DNA from: Deltaproteobacteria bacterium
GTDB lineage: Bacteria; Myxococcota_A; Polyangia; Polyangiales; Houyiibacteriaceae
NCBI GenBank assembly: GCA_019309605.1
Contig: JAFDFW010000187.1
Coordinates: 1-5,309, forward strand
DNA length: 5,309 nt
Direction: 5' to 3'
Below the pieces are notes generated by a model. It searched no databases. It was given only the letters and a program-made list of their open reading frames with translations, and was not told where the DNA came from. A program made the translations under genes and the position numbers. The number at the start of each line of letters is the position of its first letter. Positions within the stretch are counted from its first letter, which is position 1. Shown piece after piece: positions 1 through 5,121 of the stretch.

Positions 1-875
1 AGTTCGACTGGGAGAAAGTCGACCAGCTTCATTCGCCACGCGTCAACACCTACGTCTTTGACGGAAAGGTCGACGTGGTGGGCAGAGGCGTCGTCACGAA
101 GGACAAAGTGCTCGTCGAGACCGCAGAAGGCGTGGAGAGCCATCCTCGCAGCTCGCTACTTTCGATCGTCAACGGAGAACCAAGAGAGCGCAACTGGTGG
201 TCCACCCGTTTGTCGGCGGGGTTCTCGGGCAGCGTGGGCAACACCAATCAGGGCCAGTTCAACGGGCATTGGGACCTGCGGCGGGCGGACCAGCGTACGC
301 TTACGGAGCTGAGTTACGATGGCACCTTTGGCTTCGCGAACGACGTACACACGGTCAATCGGCACGTCGGAGGCGCCCAGGTGAAGCTCTTCATCTCGAG
401 GCGCTTCTTTTTCGTCCCGCTGACCTCGCAATTTCTCAACGACCAGTTCGCGAACATGAAGTTCCGCGCCACCCCCGGAACCGGCGCCGGTGTTCACATC
501 TTCAATACAAAGAAGGTTGAGTGGGACGTCGGGGGCGTGATGGGGTACCAATACACAGATTTTCTGAGCGCCGCCGCCGGAGCGAAAAACCCACGAAACG
601 ATGGGTTCGTCAGCGTTCTAACGTATACGGATTTCGACTTCACCGACGATGTCGAGCTCGTGCTCGAATGGAGCAGCAGCATCGTCTACACCGAGATCGG
701 CCTGACCCATCACTTCGGCAGCGCCAAGTTCAGCGTAGAGGTCACCGACATTCTCGACTTTGAAGGGACGTTCAACTTCTATCGCACGGAAGACCCCCCA
801 CCGCGGGCCGACGGTACCGTTCCCAAGAAGAACGACTACGAGGTCATCGTGGGGCTTGCCCTCGAGATCGGCTAG
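1..875 (+). CDS. DUF481 family outer-membrane beta-barrel protein (5' truncated)
   Basis: The reading frame is already open at the window edge (first full codon at base 3) and ends at TAG 873-875, giving 290 visible residues; the true start and any signal peptide lie outside. The first ~45 residues resemble the short N-terminal beta domain that precedes the barrel in long DUF481 proteins (a W-E-K-V-x-x-L-x-S-P-R-V stretch, then repeated G-K-V/V-V strands). After the family-like P-R-E-R-N-W-W-S junction comes a barrel of alternating polar and hydrophobic strands with aromatic girdles: SAGFSGSVGNTNQGQF, the RRFFFVPLTSQF segment, GTGAGVHIF and VEWDVGGVMGYQYTDF. DUF481 proteins (YdiY-like) sit in the outer membrane; their function is poorly known. 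The protein ends in E-I-G rather than the usual terminal Phe/Tyr/Trp of outer-membrane proteins. The glycosylase gene follows 68 bp downstream on the same strand. Family assignment is confident, function is not. Confidence 0.85.
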   Translation, partial: FDWEKVDQLHSPRVNTYVFDGKVDVVGRGVVTKDKVLVETAEGVESHPRSSLLSIVNGEPRERNWWSTRLSAGFSGSVGNTNQGQFNGHWDLRRADQRTLTELSYDGTFGFANDVHTVNRHVGGAQVKLFISRRFFFVPLTSQFLNDQFANMKFRATPGTGAGVHIFNTKKVEWDVGGVMGYQYTDFLSAAAGAKNPRNDGFVSVLTYTDFDFTDDVELVLEWSSSIVYTEIGLTHHFGSAKFSVEVTDILDFEGTFNFYRTEDPPPRADGTVPKKNDYEVIVGLALEIG

Positions 876-881
876 GTTCCT

Positions 882-905
882 CACTGACGCTGGCACTGAC
901 GCTGG
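882..905. repeat. Two perfect tandem copies of a 12-bp unit (CACTGACGCTGG)
   Basis: CACTGACGCTGG occurs at 882-893 and again at 894-905, followed by a degenerate continuation (GACTGGCGCCGACGCTG) to about 922. It lies in the 68-bp gap between the DUF481 stop codon and the glycosylase start. Because 12 is a multiple of three, it stays in frame with the glycosylase and would encode a Leu/Thr/Ala-rich hydrophobic stretch if translated, but the frame has no ATG, GTG or TTG codon between the stop at 761-763 and GTG 944. It is probably simple slippage-type sequence. Confidence 0.8.
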
Positions 906-943
906 GACTGGCGCCGACGCTGCCCCTGTCTCAAACTCCCCCC

Positions 944-1549
944 GTGCCGGGCCGCCTTCTTCCTCGCCAGTTCTACGAGCGCGACGCTCTGGACGTGGCC
1001 CGCGATCTGCTCGGACAAGAGATTTGGCACGGGGCGGTCGGTCTGCGCATCACAGAGGTCGAGGCCTATCGCTACCCGGGCGACAGCGCGAACCACTGCC
1101 GCGCCGGCCTCACCACGCGAAACGCGCCGATGTGGGGTCCGCCGGGGCGCGCCTACGTCTATCTGTGTTACGGATTGCACCAGATGCTGAATCTTGTGAC
1201 CAATCGAGATGGGGAGGGAGCGGCGGTGTTGATTCGGTCGTGCGAGCCGATCGCGGGGCACCGGGCGATTCGTCGTCGGCGCGGCGGAAAGGAAGGCACC
1301 GTACTTCTCACCGGTCCCGGCAAAGTCGGTCAGGCACTCGGGCTGGATACGACCTTCAGTGGCCGACCGTTGTACAGGCGCGGCGGGCTCGAAGTGCGTG
1401 AAGGAACACGAGCGACCGAGATCGCTGTTGGCTCGCGAATTGGAATTGGTTACGCGGAGCCCGAGCATCAACATGCGGAGTGGCGCTTGGCGATCGCGGG
1501 CTCGCCATGGGTGAGCCATGTGCGTCAGCTTCGAGGCGTGCAGGCATGA
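944..1549 (+). CDS. mpg: 3-methyladenine DNA glycosylase (AAG/MPG family)
   Basis: Monofunctional base-excision repair enzyme that removes alkylated and deaminated purines (3-methyladenine, hypoxanthine) from DNA; cytosolic. The 201-residue product has the usual bacterial length. Residues 7-24 carry the family opening (L-P-R-Q-F-Y ... V-A-R-D-L-L-G). Residues 36-42 (ITEVEAY) hold the likely catalytic glutamate E40 and Y42, equivalent to human Glu125 and Tyr127; H51 matches human His136. Further family blocks are R59-N60 and the G-P-P-G-R-A-Y-V-Y-L-C-Y-G-L-H run (65-79), with Y76 at human Tyr159 and His79 at the intercalating Tyr162 position. E101-P102 and L-T-G-P-G-K (122-127) through A-L-G-L-D close the pattern. 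The GTG start is chosen because no other ATG, GTG or TTG occurs upstream in this frame before the stop at 761-763, and the next Met is residue 63. No Shine-Dalgarno sequence is visible. The stop overlaps the apaG start. Confidence 0.95.
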   Translation: MPGRLLPRQFYERDALDVARDLLGQEIWHGAVGLRITEVEAYRYPGDSANHCRAGLTTRNAPMWGPPGRAYVYLCYGLHQMLNLVTNRDGEGAAVLIRSCEPIAGHRAIRRRRGGKEGTVLLTGPGKVGQALGLDTTFSGRPLYRRGGLEVREGTRATEIAVGSRIGIGYAEPEHQHAEWRLAIAGSPWVSHVRQLRGVQA

Positions 1550-1947
1550 GCCGGCTCGCAACCACCTCGAGTGCCGAAACCAATGGCGTGCTCGTCGAGG
1601 TGCAAAGCCGTTACGCCGAAGAGGAATCGCTTCCGATGACCCGGCGATTCGTGTTCGAGTACACCATCACGATCACCAACAACAGCAGCGAAGTGGTCCA
1701 GCTGCAGTCACGTCACTGGATCATCACCGACGGGTTGGGCGACGTCGAAGAGGTCAAAGGCCCAGGTGTCGTCGGGGAGCAGCCGGTGCTCAGTCCTGGC
1801 GAGGGGTTCCGGTACAGCAGCGGCGCAGTGCTACAGACCGAGCGCGGGATGATGCACGGAACCTATCAAATGCATCGAGCCGACGGAGCCCAGTTCGACG
1901 CGACGGTCGCACCGTTCCTCCTAGAGCGCCCCCACTCGCTGAACTAA
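1546..1947 (+). CDS. apaG: ApaG family protein
   Basis: A 133-residue protein covering the whole ApaG (DUF525) domain; the E. coli protein is about 125 residues. ApaG has an immunoglobulin/fibronectin-III-like beta fold. In enterobacteria its gene lies beside apaH and ksgA and its biochemical role is unsettled. Visible family blocks: R-Y (22-23), the F-V-F-E-Y-T-I-T-I-T-N strand (35-45), V-Q-L-Q-S-R-H-W-I-I-T-D-G (51-63), V-E-E-V-K-G-P-G-V-V-G-E-Q-P (67-80, containing the GxGxxG element), and P-G-E-G-F-R-Y-S-S-G (84-93). The ATG at 1546 is chosen because GAGG sits at 1533-1536, nine bases upstream, and the residues fit the family start. It overlaps the glycosylase stop as ATGA, so the two are probably translationally coupled. 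Neither apaH nor ksgA is in view. The stop codon lies inside the U-run of the opposing gene's terminator. Confidence 0.96.
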   Translation: MSRLATTSSAETNGVLVEVQSRYAEEESLPMTRRFVFEYTITITNNSSEVVQLQSRHWIITDGLGDVEEVKGPGVVGEQPVLSPGEGFRYSSGAVLQTERGMMHGTYQMHRADGAQFDATVAPFLLERPHSLN

Positions 1948-1965
1948 AAAAGGGACGCTCTCCCT
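1946..1965 (-). terminator. Short Rho-independent terminator for the minus-strand gene at 1970-2476
   Basis: Read on the minus strand, five bases after the TGA stop there is a stem AGGGA (1965-1961), a five-base loop (1960-1956), the pairing arm TCCCT (1955-1951), then a run of T to 1946. The T-run directly after the stem is the classical intrinsic terminator layout, though a 5-bp stem is short. On the plus strand there is no T-run after the stem, so it should act only leftward. Its T-run overlaps the apaG stop codon. The left arm also shares bases with a competing 7-bp inverted repeat (1952-1958 with 1986-1992). Confidence 0.6.
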
Positions 1966-1969
1966 GTGG

Positions 1970-2476
1970 TCAAGGCGCGGTTGGGGCGTCCCAGGCGGTC
2001 TTGATTGCCTTGTACGTCTCGATGCCGACGTCGGTGAGGTCGAGAGCCCCCTCGCCGATGAGGTGTTGATGGATGTCCTTGGGGTCGGTCTGCCAGCCCT
2101 TGGGCACCTCGAGCTTCACGTTGACCGGGACGCCGCCGAGGAGACCTTGCTCCTCCATCGTCCAAAGCGCTTCGGCCGCCAGAAACTGTCCGGCGATCTT
2201 GCGGAACTCAGGCTTGAGATGGCTTGCCAAGGGAAACACGTCGTAGAGCCCGACGGCATCACCGGGCACGGCGAGCGGCCGGCGGAGCGCCTTGAACACC
2301 GGCGCGGCGATCGGAAGCTCGACCAGCTCGAGCCCGGCAATCTCCTGCCCCTCACTCGCGTTCAGGGAGCGCTCGTAGGCGTTGCCGTGGCTACGACTGA
2401 CCTCGGCAGGCCGTGCGGAGCTGTCTAAGAGTACCGTAATCACTAGGTACGGGCGTGGGTCTCGCTCTTCGGTCAT
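1970..2476 (-). CDS. Unrecognised conserved-looking soluble protein, 168 residues
   Basis: I do not recognise this family. The product has no signal peptide or membrane segment. It begins with a charged start and a hydrophobic beta-strand (Y-L-V-I-T-V-L-L-D-S-S, residues 10-20), followed by a polar linker and a mixed body with V-P-G-D-A-V-G-L-Y-D-V-F-P, an amphipathic helix-like E-F-R-K-I-A-G-Q-F-L-A-A-E-A-L-W segment, and a polar C-terminal region ending D-A-P-T-A-P. ATG 2476 is preferred: the frame stays open further upstream to 2869, but that extension runs antisense to the well-supported yciO-like gene. No Shine-Dalgarno sequence is visible upstream. It is divergent from the yciO-like gene with 93 bp between starts, converges on apaG, and has its own terminator, so it is probably a single-gene unit. 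Codon-position composition looks like that of its neighbours, which supports a real gene. Confidence 0.75.
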   Translation of the reverse strand: MTEERDPRPYLVITVLLDSSARPAEVSRSHGNAYERSLNASEGQEIAGLELVELPIAAPVFKALRRPLAVPGDAVGLYDVFPLASHLKPEFRKIAGQFLAAEALWTMEEQGLLGGVPVNVKLEVPKGWQTDPKDIHQHLIGEGALDLTDVGIETYKAIKTAWDAPTAP

Positions 2477-2569
2477 TTGCGGGCGACTAGTTAGCGCATT
2501 TGTGACCGCTTGGGTAGCCCCCGTCGCCTTGACGTCAGCCAGCGCCGTCGTTACCTGCACCGGCCCCCG
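2477..2569. promoter_or_regulatory. Divergent intergenic region, presumed to hold promoters for both flanking genes
   Basis: These 93 bp separate two divergent start codons, so both promoters must lie here or inside the opposing genes. The best plus-strand -35 match is TTGACG (2529-2534). Sixteen to seventeen bases downstream there is only a weak -10-like TTACCT or TACCTG (2551-2557). If used, transcription would begin within about ten bases of ATG 2570, giving a nearly leaderless message; neither gene shows a Shine-Dalgarno sequence. No clear minus-strand hexamer pair or operator palindrome is seen. Confidence 0.4.
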
Positions 2570-3169
2570 ATGCGAATCGAAATTCACCCCACCCATCCAC
2601 AGGCCCGGCGAGTCCATCAAGCGGTGGAAGTGCTCCGTCGTGGTGGCGTGATGGTGTATCCGACGGGGACGGTCTACGGGCTCGGCTGCGACATTCACCA
2701 GAAAAAGGCGGTGGAGCGCATCTATCAGATCCGGCGGCTCAAAAAGGACCACCCGCTGAGCTTCATGTGCCCCGACCTGAGCAAGATTGCCCGCTACGCC
2801 CATGTAGACGACTTCGCCTACCGGATCATGAAGCGCTTGGTGCCGGGGCCGTATACGTTCGTGCTCCAAGCCACCCGGGAGGTCCCCAAGCTCCTGGTGC
2901 GCAAACAGAAGACGGTGGGGATCCGGGTGCCGGACGACACCGTCGCGCTGGCGCTACTCCACGAGCTCGGAAGCCCAATCGTGTCGACCTCGGCAATCAT
3001 AGACGGCGAGGTGCTCAACGATCCGGACGAGCTGCACGCGCGATTCCCCCATGTCGATGCCTTCGTCGATGGCGGGTGGGGCGGCATCGAGCCCTCGACA
3101 ATCATCGACCTCAGCGGAGATGAGCCGGTCGTCCTGCGTGAGGGCGCGGGGCCGGTCGACGTCTTCTGA
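2570..3169 (+). CDS. yciO: YciO-type protein of the YrdC/Sua5 family (threonylcarbamoyl-AMP synthase fold)
   Basis: The 199-residue product resembles E. coli YciO (about 206 residues) along its length: the I-H-P ... P-Q opening, the R-G-G-V-M-V-Y-P-T strand (24-32), Y-G-L-G-C (36-40), M-K-R-L-V-P-G-P-Y-T-F (87-97), the V-G-I-R-V-P strand (116-121), S-T-S-A (139-142), and the V-V-L-R-E-G-A-G-P-V close. YrdC-fold enzymes such as TsaC/Sua5 make threonylcarbamoyl-AMP from Thr, bicarbonate and ATP for the t6A tRNA modification. TsaC carries KxR and SxN motifs; here these positions read R-R-L (55-57) and S-A-I (141-143), as in YciO. It is therefore probably a YciO paralogue whose cellular role is unclear, rather than the sole TsaC. 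ATG 2570 fits the family start; a TTG at 2510 would add an Arg-rich stretch outside the family. No Shine-Dalgarno sequence is visible. The stop abuts the stop of the opposing gene. Confidence 0.92.
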   Translation: MRIEIHPTHPQARRVHQAVEVLRRGGVMVYPTGTVYGLGCDIHQKKAVERIYQIRRLKKDHPLSFMCPDLSKIARYAHVDDFAYRIMKRLVPGPYTFVLQATREVPKLLVRKQKTVGIRVPDDTVALALLHELGSPIVSTSAIIDGEVLNDPDELHARFPHVDAFVDGGWGGIEPSTIIDLSGDEPVVLREGAGPVDVF

Positions 3170-3751
3170 CTATGAGCGAACGACGACGCCGCGCGCCTCG
3201 GCGATGAGGTCACGCAGGAGCTTTGCCCACTCGCCGTAGCGCGGGGCTCTACGAACCTGTGCGACCAAGCGCTCCTCGGTCCAGTCGTCGCGCCCCTGGT
3301 ACTGCGTCACCGCCGCCCAATTGGCGAGGTGTTGATCCCACTGGTCCGCTGTCCAGGAGCCGACTTCGCCCGAGCGGAAGATGAAGAGATGATCGGCGGC
3401 AAGGTCGGCGCCTGCGATCCAGAGCCCGGTGTCGGACACGAACGGCCCGAGGGACTGAATGACCAGGTTACGCTCCGCGCCTCGCCCCAGCGGTTCGAGC
3501 GCGCGATCGAACTGCTCCCAGCTCCGCGTCAAGGTGCGGACCCGCTCTTCCGAGATCGGCATGTGTGGCTTGAACGCGCCCGGCGCGACGCGCGCGTCGT
3601 GGTCGTCGTAGATGCGAACGCCGTGCTTTTCCTCGGCCTCGCGATACGCTTGCAGGGCGACCTCGCGGGACGCTTGTCCGTCGATGTGAGCGAGCAACGA
3701 GGCGATGAGGGGGCGAGTCACTGTGTGTTCCTGGCTAATTGGGTGCCTCAT
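3170..3751 (-). CDS. Unrecognised Trp-rich soluble protein, 193 residues (183 from the alternative start)
   Basis: I do not recognise this family. The protein is soluble, highly charged, without signal peptide or membrane segment, and contains seven tryptophans (in SWEQF, LWIAG, GSWTA, QWDQH, NWAAV, DDWTE and EWAKL). Much of it looks helical: residues ~23-43 and the C-terminal ~45 residues are rich in Ala, Glu and Arg, and a central G-L-W-I-A-G ... H-L-F-I-F looks like paired beta-strands. Two starts are plausible. ATG 3751 has GAGG six bases upstream and overlaps the coaBC end by 17 bp. GTG 3719-3721 has AGGAA six bases upstream (3732-3728) and leaves a 13-bp gap after the coaBC stop. Either way it is almost certainly cotranscribed with coaBC. 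Its TAG stop touches the stop of the opposing yciO-like gene. No function can be assigned. Confidence 0.78.
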   Translation of the reverse strand: MRHPISQEHTVTRPLIASLLAHIDGQASREVALQAYREAEEKHGVRIYDDHDARVAPGAFKPHMPISEERVRTLTRSWEQFDRALEPLGRGAERNLVIQSLGPFVSDTGLWIAGADLAADHLFIFRSGEVGSWTADQWDQHLANWAAVTQYQGRDDWTEERLVAQVRRAPRYGEWAKLLRDLIAEARGVVVRS

Positions 3752-4967
3752 GCTCTGCCTCGCGTCGAGGCCGCTGAGAGGGATTGTTCAACAGCGTTCG
3801 CACGCGGTCGAGGATTTGGTTGGCGAGGGCGCGTTTAGTCATCTGCGGGAGCCGAGTGGCGGCTGCCGCGTCGATGAGCGTGGCGCGGTTGGTGTCACCG
3901 CCGAGCCCTGCGCTTGCCTCGTTTGCGACGATCAGGTCGGCGGCCTTTCGCACGAGCTTGTGGCGCGCCGACCGTTCGAGGTCTTCCGTTTCGAGGGCAA
4001 AGCCGACCAGCACGGAGGGCCGCTGGGCTCTCTTCGCGCCGACCTCAGCGAGGATGTCGGGGTTGCGAACGAGCTCGAGCTTCAGGCTTTCGTCCTTTTT
4101 GATCTTCTGTGCCTCTAGTCGCTCCGGGCGATAGTCGGCGACGGCCGCGGCCATGATGACGACGTCGAACTGCTCGAAGCGCGACATGACGGCCGCGTGC
4201 ATCTCCCTGGCAGATCGAGCCGGAACGACCTCCACGCCGAATGGGGTCGGCAGGTGCACCGGACCACTCACGATGGTGACGTCGGCGCCGCGGCGCTGCG
4301 CCTGTGAAGCAATTGCGTATCCCATGCGCCCGCTCGACCGGTTGCCGAGAAAGCGGATCGGGTCGAGATCTTCGTGGGTTGGGCCGGCGGTGATCAGGAT
4401 GCGCGAGCCGGAGAGGTCATCGGAGTGGACCAGGCGGGATTCGAGCTCGTCGGCGATGTCCTCGGGCTCCATCATGCGCCCTTCGCCGATTTCGCCGTTC
4501 GCCAGGGGGCCTGTGATCGGGCCGAGCACGAGGGCGCCGCGGTCGATGAGCGTCCGAATGTTGGATTGCGTTGCCTGGTGTGACCACATGCGGTGATGCA
4601 TCGACGGCACGAAAAAGACGTCTCCTCGCGCGCACGCCAGGGTCGCGAGGAGCGCATCGTTGGCTTGCCCACTCGTGGCGCGGGCTATCAGATTCATGGT
4701 GGCCGGGGCGATGACGATGGCGTCCGCCCACTCGCCGAGCTCGACGTGCACCTCGCCGGCATAGTCCTGGGCCCACAGGTCGGTGACCGCGGGTCTCCCG
4801 GTCAGGCCGGCAAATGTAATCGGGCCCACAAAGTGGGTCGCCGCCTCGGTCATGACGACGCGGACCTCGGCGCCACGGCGCATGAGCTCACGCACGAGCT
4901 CCACGGCCTTGAACGCGGCAATTCCGCCCCCTAATCCTACGACGATGCACTTTCCCTGAAGGGACAT
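3735..4967 (-). CDS. coaBC: Bifunctional phosphopantothenoylcysteine decarboxylase / phosphopantothenate-cysteine ligase
   Basis: Catalyses two steps of coenzyme A synthesis: nucleotide-dependent joining of 4'-phosphopantothenate to cysteine (CoaB, C-terminal) and FMN-dependent decarboxylation to 4'-phosphopantetheine (CoaC, N-terminal). Its 410 residues match the family (E. coli Dfp about 406). CoaC domain, ~1-180: flavin-binding G-L-G-G-G-I-A-A-F-K-A (11-21), catalytic His74 in H-V-E-L-G-E-W-A-D (E. coli His75), and A-P-A-T-M-N-L-I-A-R (87-96). The usual PxMNxxMW motif reads P-S-M-H-H-R-M-W (120-127), and the position of E. coli Cys158 is Asn156. CoaB domain, ~187-395: I-T-A-G-P-T (191-196), G-N-R-S-S-G with Asn208 (E. 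coli Asn210), A-A-A-V-A-D-Y-R (272-279), K-I-K-K (287-290) with Lys289, and V-G-F-A-L-E-T. ATG 4967 fits the family start; the upstream GGCGAA is a poor Shine-Dalgarno. It lies downstream of glyA with 153 bp between. Confidence 0.97.
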   Translation of the reverse strand: MSLQGKCIVVGLGGGIAAFKAVELVRELMRRGAEVRVVMTEAATHFVGPITFAGLTGRPAVTDLWAQDYAGEVHVELGEWADAIVIAPATMNLIARATSGQANDALLATLACARGDVFFVPSMHHRMWSHQATQSNIRTLIDRGALVLGPITGPLANGEIGEGRMMEPEDIADELESRLVHSDDLSGSRILITAGPTHEDLDPIRFLGNRSSGRMGYAIASQAQRRGADVTIVSGPVHLPTPFGVEVVPARSAREMHAAVMSRFEQFDVVIMAAAVADYRPERLEAQKIKKDESLKLELVRNPDILAEVGAKRAQRPSVLVGFALETEDLERSARHKLVRKAADLIVANEASAGLGGDTNRATLIDAAAATRLPQMTKRALANQILDRVRTLLNNPSQRPRREAEHEAPN

Positions 4968-4985
4968 GTTCGCCGCAGTCTAGCA

Positions 4986-5050
4986 GGGGCGGACCCGTTT
5001 GCGACGTACCTTCTGCGGGGCGGACCCGTTTGCGACGTACCTTCTGCGGG
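4986..5050. repeat. Perfect 31-bp tandem direct repeat, about 2.1 copies, upstream of coaBC
   Basis: Copies at 4986-5016 and 5017-5047 are identical over 31 bases, followed by GGG of a third partial copy. Each unit begins GGGGCGGACCCG and ends GTACCTTCTGC. The array lies 19 bp upstream of the coaBC start, so it occupies the place of the coaBC promoter or its regulatory sites. The period of about three helical turns would put repeated binding sites on the same DNA face. No internal palindrome is evident in a unit. A recent tandem duplication is the simplest origin because there is no divergence between the copies. Confidence 0.95.
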
Positions 5051-5083
5051 ATTAGGAACTGAACGGCTGGCGGGTAGAGGCGA

Positions 5084-5121
5084 AGCCCCGTGGCCGACGC
5101 GGGCGTCGGTTTTACGGGGCT
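5084..5121 (-). terminator. Nested stem-loop at the glyA stop codon, possible terminator without U-run
   Basis: An outer stem pairs AGCCCCGT (5084-5091) with ACGGGGCT (5114-5121). An inner stem pairs CCGACGC (5094-5100) with GCGTCGG (5103-5109); an internal loop of GG against TTTT could partly close by G-U pairs. The outer arm begins at the last base of the glyA TGA codon (5123-5121). The position and 15 Watson-Crick pairs suggest a transcript-end or mRNA-stabilising structure for glyA. No T-run follows on the minus strand, so it is not a canonical intrinsic terminator and may allow readthrough into coaBC. Confidence 0.55.

Noticed and set aside
156..551. Long antisense open frames opposite the DUF481, glycosylase and coaBC genes
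   Set aside because: These arise from high third-position G+C on the real coding strand and lack family features or start signals.
1480..1545. GTG start for apaG, adding 22 residues
   Set aside because: It lies inside the glycosylase gene, while ATG 1546 has a GAGG at good spacing, an ATGA overlap and the family-like start.
2529..2557. TTGACG with TTACCT/TACCTG as a firm sigma-70-type promoter
   Set aside because: The -10 match is poor; it is only mentioned as a candidate within the intergenic region.
2510..2569. TTG start for the yciO-like gene, adding 20 residues
   Set aside because: The added residues are Arg-rich and outside the family; ATG 2570 matches the usual N-terminus.
2477..2869. 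Upstream open extension (131 codons) of the minus-strand gene at 1970-2476
   Set aside because: It runs antisense through the strongly supported yciO-like gene, and its composition is that of an antisense shadow; ATG 2476 gives a compact protein and clears the intergenic region.
3187..3203. CGCCG/CGGCG hairpin just after the yciO-like stop
   Set aside because: Short stem in G+C-rich coding sequence of the opposing gene and no T-run; not a supportable terminator.
2060..3336. 11-bp match GAGGTGTTGAT shared by the two unrecognised minus-strand genes (near 2061 and 3327)
   Set aside because: A single short match in coding sequence (both encode Q-H-L) with no flanking similarity; chance is the simplest explanation.
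4986..5050. 31-bp repeats considered as a CRISPR array
   Set aside because: The two copies are directly adjacent with no spacer and there are no cas genes; it is a plain tandem duplication.
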